Source of the DNA: Pontibacter actiniarum
GTDB taxonomy: Bacteria; Bacteroidota; Bacteroidia; Cytophagales; Hymenobacteraceae
Assembly (NCBI RefSeq): GCF_003585765.1
Contig: NZ_CP021235.1
Coordinates: forward strand, 1,426,001 to 1,490,000
Direction: 5' to 3'
DNA: 64,000 nt
Of this stretch, positions 34,720-43,483 are shown in pieces (the stretch's first letter is position 1; each line of letters opens with the position of its first letter). The notes beneath the pieces were generated by a model. The model was not told the DNA's origin. It made no database searches and saw nothing but the letters and a program-made list of their open reading frames with translations. Position numbers and translations under genes: made by a program.

Positions 34720-34777
34720 CGCCAGGAGTCATCAGCGCTGCCGGAGCAGGCGGTTCCAGGTGGTACCCCATCACCTT
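34720..34777 (-). promoter_or_regulatory. fluoride riboswitch (crcB motif)
   Basis: On the minus strand the RNA reads AGGTGATGGGGTACCACC, then GGAACCGCC, a GC-rich hairpin loop, and GCTGATGACTCCTGGCG. These are the conserved GNGATG, AACcGCC and CTGATGaCTCCT blocks of the fluoride aptamer. The GGTG/CACC pairing forms the first helix. It ends 50 bases before the CLC-F start, so it could act on transcription or on translation; no obvious terminator follows, so I favour control of initiation. Confidence 0.9.
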
Positions 34778-34782
34778 GTCGG

Positions 34783-34813
34783 CAAACGTAGTAAAAGCAG
34801 CTAAAAAATGCAA
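34783..34813 (-). promoter_or_regulatory. promoter of the fluoride riboswitch transcript
   Basis: TTG at 34813-34811, a 20-base spacer and TACGTTTG at 34790-34783 fit the Bacteroidota consensus TTG-N19/20-TAnnTTTG closely. The predicted transcript start is within a few bases of the riboswitch 5' end. Confidence 0.7.
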
Positions 34814-35580
34814 GCGCTCTCCGTGCTCCTTGCTGCAGCGTCCATTGGCAAGGTTCTCATAGGAAAGGCTTCCGGGAGAATTGCTTTTTATATTTGGTCT
34901 TTTGTCTGACACGCGCTGGGAAGCACTTTTTCTGTAGGTCGTGCGGTCGCGTATTTTTGATGTAGCCTCTTCCCTCCTGCTCCTGCACCGCAGCTGTTGT
35001 TTTAAAGCCTTCTATAGTTCGATCGTACTTCTGCGATTTTGTGCCCGTCCGGCTGTGGCTGTTCTAGTAGCAGTAGCAGTCGCTGTTTCTCTTCCTCTCC
35101 TGCCGCATGGTTATCTTAAAGGCATCTATCAGGAGTAAAATTACGTTAAACCACTTAAATTTTTCGTGAACCGACACCGGTAGCGTGTATTTGAGGAAGA
35201 GCATCCGCCAATTTTTTACACGAGGTCATCCGGTTTTACCCTTAACTATTTTTGTGTTCAAACAGCTGCCATACTTAGTCCAAAGGAAACACGCGTTTGC
35301 ACGCCCTTATGGGTAGCCTTGCCTCCCGGGCAGGAAGGCAATAAAGCGTGCCGCTTAAATTGAACTCAGCTAATATATACGCAAATGCCCTTTCGGCTGC
35401 AGGCGTCCCTGCTGCGTTGCCTGCGCTGGCTTATTTGCACAAAACCGTTGTGTTAAAATGGCAGACCAGCATCTACAGGTACCGTTTTACACATTTTGAC
35501 GTGTTTTTAAGGTTTAGAATTGCTACCTTCAAGTATAGCAGACTATTCTTATTTCGAACAGACTTATACTTTTCCAATAA
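34814..35580. other. gene-free spacer, nothing assigned
   Basis: About 770 bases between the fluoride promoter and the SLC5 gene. I see no credible ORF, tRNA or strong terminator. It contains two AAGTATA/TATACTT heptamers near 35530-35570 and AT-rich stretches close to the SLC5 start. Promoter signals for the symporter are probably at its right end. Confidence 0.5.
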
Positions 35581-37320
35581 ATGCACTACATCGATCTATC
35601 CATCTTCGTGCTCTACATGCTGGCGATGCTCGGAGTCGGATTTTACTTCCTGAAAAAGAACGAAGGTGCCGAAGACTATTATGTAGGCGGGCGCTCCATG
35701 AGCAGCGGACATATTGGCCTCTCCGTAGTAGCCACCGACGTAGGGGGCGGCTTTTCCATTGGCTTGGGAGGGCTGGGCTTTGCGATGGGGCTGTCCGGTT
35801 CCTGGATGCTCTTTACCGGCCTGTTAGGTGCATGGCTTGCCGCCGTTTTCCTCATCCCAAAGGTAAAGGACAATCCGGCCTTTGCCAGTTTCCTGACCTT
35901 TCCGCAGCTGTTCGGCTACTACTTTAATGCGCGGGTGGCCCTGCTGGCTGGCGTTATTTCGGCTATCGGCTACACTGGCTTTACCAGCTCCCAGATACTC
36001 GCTGGCGCCAAACTGGCCAGCGGCACCTTTGTGGGCCTCGACCTGAACACGGCGCTCCTGATTATGGGGGTGATAGCGGTGGTGTACACGGTAATGGGCG
36101 GTCTGAAAGCCGTTATCTATACCGATACAGTGCAGTGGGCCGTGCTGATGGGCGGCCTCGTGTTCATCGGCGTGCCCGTTTCTTTCCTGGCTGTGGGCGG
36201 CATGGACACGCTGGACTTCTCACAGATACTAAATCCGGATTACCTGGCGGCACAGTCTTCTAAAAGTATGGAGGCGATCCGCGCCACGCTACCGCCGGAG
36301 TTTCTCAGCCTCAGCAACATCACCTGGCAGCAGGTTGTAAACTGGGCCATCACCATCATCCCGATTTGGTTTGTGGGCATGACACTGTACCAGCGCATCT
36401 ACGCTTGCCGCGACACAAAGACCGCCAGGCGCGCCTGGTATATTGCCGGCCTGTTTGAATGGCCGATTATGGCCTTTATGGGCGTGAGCCTGGGGATACT
36501 GGCACGGGTGGCCGCCGAGCAGGGTATGTTTGACGCGCTGGGTGCCGGTGCCGTGGTAGACCCTGAGACGGGCCTGCCGATGCTGTTGCGCTCGGTGTTG
36601 CCTGTCGGGCTGATGGGCCTGATGCTCTCGTCTTACTTCTCGGCCATACTTTCGACGGCCGACAGTTGCCTGATGGCTTCTTCGGGGAACATTGTCACAG
36701 ATGTGCTGAGCCACTTTTTCAGCATTGACCCCGACTCGCCGAAGACACTGCGCCTGTCACAGCTTGTAACGCTGCTGGTAGGAGCCTTTGCCTTATGGCT
36801 GGCCACTATGATGACAAACGTGCTCGACCTGATGCTCTACTCCTACGCCTTTATGGTTTCGGGCCTTTTTGTGCCGATAGTGGGCGCGCTTTTCTGGGAG
36901 AGGCGCAGTAGCCTGGCCGCTTTCTGGGCGATGCTGGTAGGCGGCATCGTGACGGTTGTGCTGCAGGTGAGCACCCTTGGCACCCCGGGCCCGGACGCGG
37001 ACATACTGCTGCTGAGCGACAAGGTTCAGTCCTTTTTCCCTGCGGAGGTGAAACAAACCTGGTTGAGCATGAGTGAGTTTGAGGTGCGTGCCCTGGTAGA
37101 GCATACACTTTCTGCCAATAGTATCGTACATATCCCCTGGCTGGACCTCACTTTTGCCCTGCCGTTTAACCTCGATCCAAACCTGTTCGGGCTAACCGCT
37201 TCCCTAGTGCTTTATATTTCGTTAACATTATTATACCCTGATAAAACTAAGAAGAAAACATGGCAGAGAACAACAGCGTCAGCTACCACACCTATACACC
37301 CGGAAACAACGCAGCCCTAA
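35581..37320 (+). CDS. sodium:solute symporter, SLC5 family
   Basis: 579-residue membrane protein with about 13 helices. Family marks are the N-terminal segment GRSMSSGHIGLSVVATDVGGG, where the sodium site lies in TM1, and STADSCLMASSGNIVTDVL near residue 360. Substrates of the family range from sugars to amino acids and choline; none can be assigned. The 3' end overlaps the next gene by 61 bases in a different frame, ending in a Thr/Pro-rich tail, so translation of the two is coupled. Confidence 0.85.
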   Translation: MHYIDLSIFVLYMLAMLGVGFYFLKKNEGAEDYYVGGRSMSSGHIGLSVVATDVGGGFSIGLGGLGFAMGLSGSWMLFTGLLGAWLAAVFLIPKVKDNPAFASFLTFPQLFGYYFNARVALLAGVISAIGYTGFTSSQILAGAKLASGTFVGLDLNTALLIMGVIAVVYTVMGGLKAVIYTDTVQWAVLMGGLVFIGVPVSFLAVGGMDTLDFSQILNPDYLAAQSSKSMEAIRATLPPEFLSLSNITWQQVVNWAITIIPIWFVGMTLYQRIYACRDTKTARRAWYIAGLFEWPIMAFMGVSLGILARVAAEQGMFDALGAGAVVDPETGLPMLLRSVLPVGLMGLMLSSYFSAILSTADSCLMASSGNIVTDVLSHFFSIDPDSPKTLRLSQLVTLLVGAFALWLATMMTNVLDLMLYSYAFMVSGLFVPIVGALFWERRSSLAAFWAMLVGGIVTVVLQVSTLGTPGPDADILLLSDKVQSFFPAEVKQTWLSMSEFEVRALVEHTLSANSIVHIPWLDLTFALPFNLDPNLFGLTASLVLYISLTLLYPDKTKKKTWQRTTASATTPIHPETTQP

Positions 37321-37712
37321 ACCGCGACCAGGTACTGGATTTCCTTTTTAAACACCTGGATGAGTATGGCGATCAGCGCCAGGACATTGAGAAGTGCATG
37401 AACTATGCTCTGTCAGAGGATGCAGGAAAGGGAGGATCTGTGCTGGAGGCGCGCGAGAACGGCCAGGTGGTAGGTGCCCTTATCCTCAACAACACCGGCA
37501 TGACGGGCTACATCCCGGAAAACATCCTGGTGTACGTGGCGGTGCACGGCAGCACGCGCGGCAAGGGTGTCGGCAAAAAGCTGGTGCAAATGGCCATCGA
37601 CAGTACCGAAGGCAGCATTGCCCTGCACGTGGAGCCGCAGAACCCGGCCCGCCACCTGTACGAGAAACTGGGCTTCACGAATAAGTATTTAGAGTATAGA
37701 CTAACAAGATAA
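37260..37712 (+). CDS. GNAT-family N-acetyltransferase
   Basis: 150 residues with the GNAT acetyl-CoA loop HGSTRGKGVGKKLVQMA near residue 95 and the C-terminal YEKLGFTNKYLEYR motif. Substrate unknown. It starts within the last 61 bases of the SLC5 gene and ends one base before the racemase-like gene, so the three genes form an operon that probably handles one class of amine or amino acid. Confidence 0.85.
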   Translation: MAENNSVSYHTYTPGNNAALNRDQVLDFLFKHLDEYGDQRQDIEKCMNYALSEDAGKGGSVLEARENGQVVGALILNNTGMTGYIPENILVYVAVHGSTRGKGVGKKLVQMAIDSTEGSIALHVEPQNPARHLYEKLGFTNKYLEYRLTR

Positions 37713-37713
37713 C

Positions 37714-38787
37714 ATGGCCGTCCTAAAGCTGTACCAAGAGAAGCTACTACACAATTACAACCACCTCGACAGGGTGTTTAAAGCGCATGACATCGACTGG
37801 GGCATCGTAACGAAGCTGCTGTGCGGCCATGAGCTTTTCCTGAAAGAGGTGCTGGCCCTGGGGGTGAAGGAGGTGCATGACTCTCGCGTATCCAACCTGA
37901 AGACCATCAAGAAAATGGACCCGGAAGTGCAGACCGTGTATATAAAGCCAGCTCCCAAACAAAGCATACCCGACATTATACAGTATGCAGACGTGAGCTT
38001 TCAGACAGAGCTGGAAATTATCCGGCTGCTGTCGGAAGAGGCGATGCGGCAAAACAAGCAGCACAAGATCATCATCATGATTGAGATGGGCGATTTGCGT
38101 GAGGGCGTGATGGGAGATGAACTGGTGGGCTTTTACGAGAGCGTGTTTGAGCTGCCCGGCATCTCTGTGATTGGGCTGGGTGCTAACTTTAACTGCCTGC
38201 ACGGCGTTATGCCCACGCAGGACAAGCTCATCCAGCTAAGCCTGTACAAGCAGATCATCGAGGCCAAGTTCAACCACACGATTCCCTGGGTGTCAGGGGG
38301 CACATCGGTAACCATCCCCCTGCTGTTTAACCACCAGCTCCCGGCGGGTATAAACCACTTCCGCATTGGGGAGGCGCTGTTCTTCGGGCTAAACCTCTTT
38401 ACCAACGAGACCTTCGAAGGCATGCACGATGACGTGTTTGAGCTCTTCACCGAAATTATCGAGCTGACCGAGAAGCCCATGATCCCGAGCGGAATACTGG
38501 CAGAGAACCCGAGCGGCGAGAGCTTTGAGATTGACGAAAGCCTTTACGGCAAAACCTCGCACCGGGCAATCCTGGACGTGGGCCTGCTAGACATCAACCC
38601 TAAGTTCCTTATCTCCAAGGACGAGGACATCACTGTGATCGGCGCCAGCTCAGACATGCTGATCGTGGAGCTGGGGGAGAACAAGCATAACTATAAAGTA
38701 GGCGATGTGCTGCGGTTTAACCTCCGCTATATGGGCGCGCTGAGCGTTCTGAACTCCCGCTACATAGGCAAAGAAGTTGTGCGGTAG
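37714..38787 (+). CDS. alanine racemase-fold PLP enzyme (ornithine racemase-like)
   Basis: 357-residue fold-type III PLP enzyme. Lys34 in IVTKLLCGHE is the PLP-binding lysine, and the barrel carries the segments IIMIEMGDLREGV and GLGANFNCLHG. The C-terminal beta domain ends with GALSVLNSRYIGKEV. It resembles the family containing ornithine racemase and YhfX more than housekeeping Alr. The neighbours (an SLC5 importer and a GNAT) suggest uptake and conversion of an amino acid. Confidence 0.8.
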   Translation: MAVLKLYQEKLLHNYNHLDRVFKAHDIDWGIVTKLLCGHELFLKEVLALGVKEVHDSRVSNLKTIKKMDPEVQTVYIKPAPKQSIPDIIQYADVSFQTELEIIRLLSEEAMRQNKQHKIIIMIEMGDLREGVMGDELVGFYESVFELPGISVIGLGANFNCLHGVMPTQDKLIQLSLYKQIIEAKFNHTIPWVSGGTSVTIPLLFNHQLPAGINHFRIGEALFFGLNLFTNETFEGMHDDVFELFTEIIELTEKPMIPSGILAENPSGESFEIDESLYGKTSHRAILDVGLLDINPKFLISKDEDITVIGASSDMLIVELGENKHNYKVGDVLRFNLRYMGALSVLNSRYIGKEVVR

Positions 38788-38809
38788 ACTTACAGTAGCA
38801 CAAAATATT

Positions 38810-38841
38810 AGGCCCCGGCTATATCTTTAGCTGGGGCCTTT
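38810..38841 (+). terminator. intrinsic terminator of the SLC5-GNAT-racemase operon
   Basis: AGGCCCCgGCT and AGCtGGGGCCT form a stem of about 10 bp with one mismatch, loop ATATCTTT, followed by TTTT. Located 23 bases after the racemase stop. Confidence 0.85.
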
Positions 38842-38854
38842 TGCTTTTCCGGTG

Positions 38855-38862
38855 TAACTTTG
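38855..38862 (+). promoter_or_regulatory. candidate -7 element for the carbonic anhydrase gene
   Basis: TAACTTTG fits TAnnTTTG and lies 47 bases before the ATG at 38910. It also argues against the upstream in-frame ATG at 38841, which would start before it. A -33 TTG at normal spacing is missing. Confidence 0.4.
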
Positions 38863-38909
38863 GGGGTTATTTGATACCTATTCGCACGCTAACACATTTA
38901 TACTTACCT

Positions 38910-39533
38910 ATGCATTACCACCAATACCACGAGCTGCTGGAGAACAACGAGCGCTGGATTGAGGAAAAATTAGCCACCTCGCCAGACTATTTCCAGAAGC
39001 TGGCCGAAGGGCAGCGCCCTCCCTACCTGTTTATTGGCTGCTCCGATAGCCGGATGCCGCTCAACAGTTTCACCAAAACAGAGCCAGGTGAACTGTTTAT
39101 CCACCGCAACGTGGCCAACCAGGTGTCTCTCACGGACATGAACCTGCTGGCAGTGCTGGAGTATGCCGTGGAGAGCCTGCAGGTGCAGCATATTGTTATC
39201 TGCGGCCACTACTGCTGCGGCGGTGTAGAGGCTGCCTACAAAGGCACGGCAACGGGTGTGGTAGAGAACTGGATCACGCCCATCAGAGACCTGTACCTTA
39301 CCAATAAGACTGCCATTGATGCCCTGCCTGAGGCTGAGCGCTTGAACCGGTTGGCAGAGCTGAACGTGGTGGAGCAGGTAAAGAACATCTGCAAAACCTC
39401 GGTGATGCACCGCGCCTTTCAGGCTGGCAGCGCGCCGCAGGTGCACGGCTGGGTGCTGGACATCGCCCACGGCCGCATTAAAGACCTGCAGTTGCCGATG
39501 GACAGCTGGAAGCAGCTGGGCATTGTGCCCTAG
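38910..39533 (+). CDS. can: beta-class carbonic anhydrase
   Basis: Zinc enzyme interconverting CO2 and bicarbonate. In the 207-residue product the zinc ligands are Cys44 (CSDSR, with the Asp46-Arg48 dyad), His100 and Cys103 (GHYCCGG). HRNVAN at 65-70 is the other conserved block. ATG at 38910 gives the expected N-terminus; the ATG at 38841 lies within the preceding terminator. Confidence 0.95.
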   Translation: MHYHQYHELLENNERWIEEKLATSPDYFQKLAEGQRPPYLFIGCSDSRMPLNSFTKTEPGELFIHRNVANQVSLTDMNLLAVLEYAVESLQVQHIVICGHYCCGGVEAAYKGTATGVVENWITPIRDLYLTNKTAIDALPEAERLNRLAELNVVEQVKNICKTSVMHRAFQAGSAPQVHGWVLDIAHGRIKDLQLPMDSWKQLGIVP

Positions 39534-39560
39534 CACCATGCTAAGCGCCAGAGCAGTTGG

Positions 39561-40481
39561 CTAAGGGTTTAGTAGTGCATCCAGGAAGCCAATCTGCTCG
39601 TCTTTGTTCTTAAACACCATGAGCGGGATGTCCATGTCGTAGCGCAGGATCTTTTCGGTAACGCTGCCGATTACGAACAGCGCCGCCGCGGACATCCCCT
39701 TTGCCCCTATCACGAGCAGGTCTGCCCGGCTTCGCTTTGCCTCCAGCACAACCAGTTCCCCTATGTCTGCCTCGTCGTCTTGGCGCACCAGTTTTAGCTC
39801 CGCCCGCTCCTGCAGCTCCGGGAAGCGCGAAAGCAGGTTATTATACTTCTCCTGTGCAAAACCCCGCATGCGTTCATCAAAAGACTCGTAGGTCATGCCA
39901 AGGGTGCGGTAGCCGGTGGGAACCTGGTACACATGCAGGCAAACCACATGGATGTCCGGCTTGGCGAGGGCCGAGTGCAGCACGCGGTCCAGCGCCATCT
40001 CACTATACTTGGAGAAATCCACGCTTACGACAATCTGGCGCAGCCGCGGCTCAAAAGTCTCGGGCACAAACAGGACGCCCACCCTGCCGGTGCGCAGTAT
40101 CTTCTGGGCAAGCACACCGCTGCCGCGCAGGCGCAGTTTGCGGCCTACCAGCATCAGGTCTACCTGCTTTACCTTCGACCAGTGCAGCAGCTCCTTCAGG
40201 GGCGTTCCCTCCTCTATCAGCACCTCTACCTCTGTCGGCACGTCTCTGAAGGCCGGCCCCACCTTCGACATAATCATGTTGTGAATTCCCTCATCGGCAG
40301 GCACGTCTGTTCGCTCCAGGCCCTGCAGTAACTCCGTAGGGAGCTCCAGGCTCTTTTCAACGTGAATGAAGTATACCTTTTCTACCTTCAACTCGGCACA
40401 CAGAAAGGCGGCATAAGGGATGAGGGTGGCGTCCATGGGCGTTAGGTCGAGCCCTACCATTAGTCGGTTAAGCGTGTTCAT
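39561..40481 (-). CDS. tandem universal stress protein
   Basis: 306-residue protein with two UspA-like halves, each with a central beta-sheet. The second half carries DLLVIGAKGMSAAALFVIGSVTE in its nucleotide-loop position and the first half has IDLMLVGRKLRLRG. Such double-Usp proteins are cytoplasmic stress factors that often bind ATP or act as dimers within one chain. I start at ATG 40481; an upstream ATG at 40556 gives an unrelated basic extension. It is divergent from the Mrp operon. Confidence 0.85.
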   Translation of the reverse strand: MNTLNRLMVGLDLTPMDATLIPYAAFLCAELKVEKVYFIHVEKSLELPTELLQGLERTDVPADEGIHNMIMSKVGPAFRDVPTEVEVLIEEGTPLKELLHWSKVKQVDLMLVGRKLRLRGSGVLAQKILRTGRVGVLFVPETFEPRLRQIVVSVDFSKYSEMALDRVLHSALAKPDIHVVCLHVYQVPTGYRTLGMTYESFDERMRGFAQEKYNNLLSRFPELQERAELKLVRQDDEADIGELVVLEAKRSRADLLVIGAKGMSAAALFVIGSVTEKILRYDMDIPLMVFKNKDEQIGFLDALLNP

Positions 40482-40619
40482 GGGTCTGGGTTTTTGAGAT
40501 GGTTTATACTTCCTGAACTTGCCGTTACGCCGCTGCAGCAGGTCTGCTGTAACCAATTAAGCGCACGCAGGTAAGTATGTGTACTTGTGCATACGGTAAC
40601 GTGCAGAAAAATATACATT

Positions 40620-40627
40620 TAGCTTTG
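40620..40627 (+). promoter_or_regulatory. -7 type element next to the mrpA start
   Basis: TAGCTTTG fits TAnnTTTG and ends only 5 bases before the ATG of mrpA. If used, the transcript would begin at or very near the start codon, giving a leaderless message. No -33 TTG is seen at the right distance, so it may be coincidental. Confidence 0.3.
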
Positions 40628-40632
40628 CTTTA

Positions 40633-42942
40633 ATGCTGTTCGCCATCCTCTTCGGGTTTATCGCTGATGCCTGCGCGCCGCTTCTGCGCCGTTTGCTGGG
40701 CCGCTATGTGTTTGTGCCCATGGCGGGATTGCCCCTGCTGCTCTTCCTGTACTTTTGTTACCTGGCCCCTGAGGTGGTTGCCGGGGCTACCGTTACTGCG
40801 CAGTATGCCTGGGTTCCCGAGCTCGGCGTGTCCCTTCAGTTCAGGCTGGATGGGTTGAGCCTGCTGTTTGCACTGCTAATTACCTTTTTTGGCACGCTCA
40901 TCATGCTCTACGCCAGTGCCTACCTGGAGGATGATCCCCTGCTGGGCCGCTTCTACCTCTACCTCACCCTCTTTATGACGGCCATGCTGGGCCTGGTGCT
41001 GTCTGACAATATTTTTTGCCTCTTTCTCTTTTGGGAGCTGACCAGTGTCAGTTCCTATCTGCTGATCGGTTACAAGCAGGCAAAGAAGGAGGCGCGGGTG
41101 GCGGCCTGGCAGGCGCTTCTAGTAACAGGGGCGGGAGGTTTGGCTTTGCTGGCGGGCTTGCTACTGCTGCGCATTGCCGGCGGCGGTGCCGCTACTTTCT
41201 CGGAGCTGGCGGCGCTTCAGGGGCAGGTGCAGCAGCATGCCCTCTACCTGCCAGCCCTGCTGCTGATTCTGCTGGCCTGTTTCACCAAGTCCGCTCAGTT
41301 CCCGTTCCATTTCTGGCTGCCAAACGCGATGGCTGCTCCTACGCCGGTAAGCGCCTACCTGCATTCCGCCACTATGGTAAAGGCGGGAATCTACCTGCTG
41401 GCGCGCCTCTCGCCCGTGCTCTCGGGTTCGGAAGTGTGGCATGTCACGCTGATGAGTATGGGCGGAATAACGGCGGTGATGGGCGCCCTGCTGGCGCTGC
41501 AGCACACGGACCTGAAGGCCATACTTGCCTACACCACCATCAGTGCGCTTGGTTTGCTGGTGACCATGCTTGGCATCGGAACAGCGCTGGCTACCAAGGC
41601 CATGCTGGTTTTTCTGGTCGCCCATGCACTCTACAAAGGTACGCTGTTTCTGGTTGCCGGCGCCGTGGACCACAGCACCGGCACGCGGGAGGTGCCCCAA
41701 CTGCAGCAATTGGCTCCTTCCATGAAGTTCTCCGCCTGGGCCGCGACCCTGGCGGCCCTTTCCATGGCCGGTATCATTCCCTTTGTGGGGTTCGTGGGGA
41801 AAGAGTTGCTGTACGAAGCCTCATTGCCGAGCCTGGTGCTGCTGGGCGTAAGTATGGTAACGGGCCTTGTGTTCGTGGCGGTGGCGCTGCAGCTGAGCTA
41901 CGGCATTTTCTGGCAAAAAGCCGCTTCTCCCACGCCGCTCCTGCACGAGGCGACGCCCGGTTTGTTCCTGCCCCCGCTGGCCTTGGGCTTGACAGGGCTT
42001 TTAGCAGGGGTGTTTGCAGGCCCTGTGCTCTCGCCTTTGCTGGAAAGCGGCGCCAGGCAGATCCTGCAGGCAAGGCAGGTAGAGCTGCACCTGGCGCTCT
42101 GGCACGGCCTTACGCCGGTGCTGGAGCTGAGCCTGCTAACGGTGCTGCTGGGGTTTCTGCTGTACCGCTACCTGCCCGCTGCGCGCCGTAGTGCGACCAG
42201 CACCGCCAGGCTCTACCGCTATGGGCCCGATGCCTTGTATCACCGCGCTTTTGATGGATTTCTGCGTTTTAGCAAGGCCTTTACGGGCTGGCTGCAAAAC
42301 GGCTACCTGCGCAGCTATATCATCAACATCGTATTCTTTTTCTGCAGCTTGCTTTTGTTCGTGCTATGGCGCGATTCCCCACCCGTCAACCTGGTGGAGA
42401 GAGCGCACCTGCTGCAGCAGATACGGCTGTACGAACTGGTCCTGCTGGTGCTCATGGTCGCCGCGCTTGTTTTCCTGCTGGGCACCCGCTCGCGCCTGAC
42501 TTCCATTGTGGTGATGGGGCTGGTGGGGTACTCTGCCGCGCTGTTCTACATCTTTTTCGGCGCTCCGGACGTGGCGGCTACGCAGCTGCTGATCGAGACG
42601 CTGACCGTGGTGATCTTCGTGCTCCTGCTGCACCGGCTCCCGGCCTTCATATACTTGTCGCATCAGTTTAACAAGTATAAATTCATTGCCATCTCCGTCT
42701 TTTTTGGCTCCCTTATGACCTATGTAATGCTGCTGGTTCAGCAGCACACGGTGGAGTCGGAGTTGAAACAATACTTTGGAAAGGCCAGTTACCTGGAGGC
42801 ACACGGGCGTAATATCGTAAACGTGATTTTAGTGGATTTCAGGGGCCTGGACACACTGGGTGAGATAAGTGTGCTAGCTGTGGCGGCGCTTGGCATTTTT
42901 GCCCTGCTGCGCCTGAACCCCGAGAAAGGAGGAAAACGATGA
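40633..42942 (+). CDS. mrpA: Na+/H+ antiporter subunit A
   Basis: Largest subunit of the seven-protein Mrp (Mnh) cation/proton antiporter. 769 residues, NuoL-like with about 20 membrane helices, including LFWELTSVSSYLLIG and the antiporter core FPFHFWLPNAMAAPTPVSAYLHSATMVKAG in part. An extended C-terminal portion (from about residue 600) corresponds to the MrpA/MbhD-type DUF4040 region. Exports Na+ using the proton gradient. The gene overlaps mrpB by 4 bases. Confidence 0.93.
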   Translation: MLFAILFGFIADACAPLLRRLLGRYVFVPMAGLPLLLFLYFCYLAPEVVAGATVTAQYAWVPELGVSLQFRLDGLSLLFALLITFFGTLIMLYASAYLEDDPLLGRFYLYLTLFMTAMLGLVLSDNIFCLFLFWELTSVSSYLLIGYKQAKKEARVAAWQALLVTGAGGLALLAGLLLLRIAGGGAATFSELAALQGQVQQHALYLPALLLILLACFTKSAQFPFHFWLPNAMAAPTPVSAYLHSATMVKAGIYLLARLSPVLSGSEVWHVTLMSMGGITAVMGALLALQHTDLKAILAYTTISALGLLVTMLGIGTALATKAMLVFLVAHALYKGTLFLVAGAVDHSTGTREVPQLQQLAPSMKFSAWAATLAALSMAGIIPFVGFVGKELLYEASLPSLVLLGVSMVTGLVFVAVALQLSYGIFWQKAASPTPLLHEATPGLFLPPLALGLTGLLAGVFAGPVLSPLLESGARQILQARQVELHLALWHGLTPVLELSLLTVLLGFLLYRYLPAARRSATSTARLYRYGPDALYHRAFDGFLRFSKAFTGWLQNGYLRSYIINIVFFFCSLLLFVLWRDSPPVNLVERAHLLQQIRLYELVLLVLMVAALVFLLGTRSRLTSIVVMGLVGYSAALFYIFFGAPDVAATQLLIETLTVVIFVLLLHRLPAFIYLSHQFNKYKFIAISVFFGSLMTYVMLLVQQHTVESELKQYFGKASYLEAHGRNIVNVILVDFRGLDTLGEISVLAVAALGIFALLRLNPEKGGKR

Positions 42943-43481
42943 GAACGATGATTTTTGCAACGGCTATTCGCCTGCTCACCCCGGTGTTCTTGCTTTTCTC
43001 GGTGTACATCCTGTTCCGGGGGCACAACCACCCGGGCGGCGGGTTTATCGGGGGGCTGATCGGGTCCATTGCCTTTGTCTTTCACGTCCTGGCCCACGGA
43101 GCAGAACGTACCGCTAACTCTTACTTTCGGGTGCGGGTATACTACAGCAGCCGTAATGCCGGGTACAGCCGCGCGCACCACGCCCTACGCCTGGTGCGTG
43201 TCAACGTCTGGAATCGCCGCCGCAGCCTGCTGGAAGAGGGCTGGCAGTTTTCTTTCCTGCAGCTAAGGCCGGTGTATTTAATGGCGCTGGGGCTGTTCCT
43301 GGCTGTTACCAGCGGTGTGCTGGGCCTGTTGCTCGGGGAGCCTTACATGGCGGCCCTGTGGCTGGAGGCAAAGCTGCCGCTGATAGGCTCTGTGGGCACG
43401 CCCATACTTTTTGATGCCGGCGTGTACCTGCTGGTGCTGGGCATGGTGCTTACCATGGTGTTTACAATGTCAAAAGAATAG
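42939..43481 (+). CDS. mrpB: Na+/H+ antiporter subunit B
   Basis: 180-residue membrane protein with the MnhB hallmark NHPGGGFIGGLIGS near residue 29 and four hydrophobic helices. It is longer than the usual 140-residue MrpB: a hydrophilic insert rich in Arg and Tyr lies at about residues 60-105. ATGA overlap with mrpA. Confidence 0.9.
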   Translation: MRTMIFATAIRLLTPVFLLFSVYILFRGHNHPGGGFIGGLIGSIAFVFHVLAHGAERTANSYFRVRVYYSSRNAGYSRAHHALRLVRVNVWNRRRSLLEEGWQFSFLQLRPVYLMALGLFLAVTSGVLGLLLGEPYMAALWLEAKLPLIGSVGTPILFDAGVYLLVLGMVLTMVFTMSKE

Positions 43482-43483
43482 CG

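Noticed and set aside
34709..34912. Short ORF over the fluoride riboswitch
   Set aside because: It coincides with the aptamer and promoter, whose conserved blocks explain the sequence better.
35010..35040. tRNA-like GTTCGATC segment
   Set aside because: No acceptor stem, anticodon arm or CCA-end pattern can be drawn around it.
35348..35653. 101-residue ORF overlapping the SLC5 start
   Set aside because: It runs into the SLC5 gene in another frame and its composition is not protein-like.
41016..42191. 391-residue open frame within mrpA
   Set aside because: It overlaps mrpA in another frame and has an Ala/Gly/Arg-rich composition typical of shadow frames; mrpA is fully conserved.
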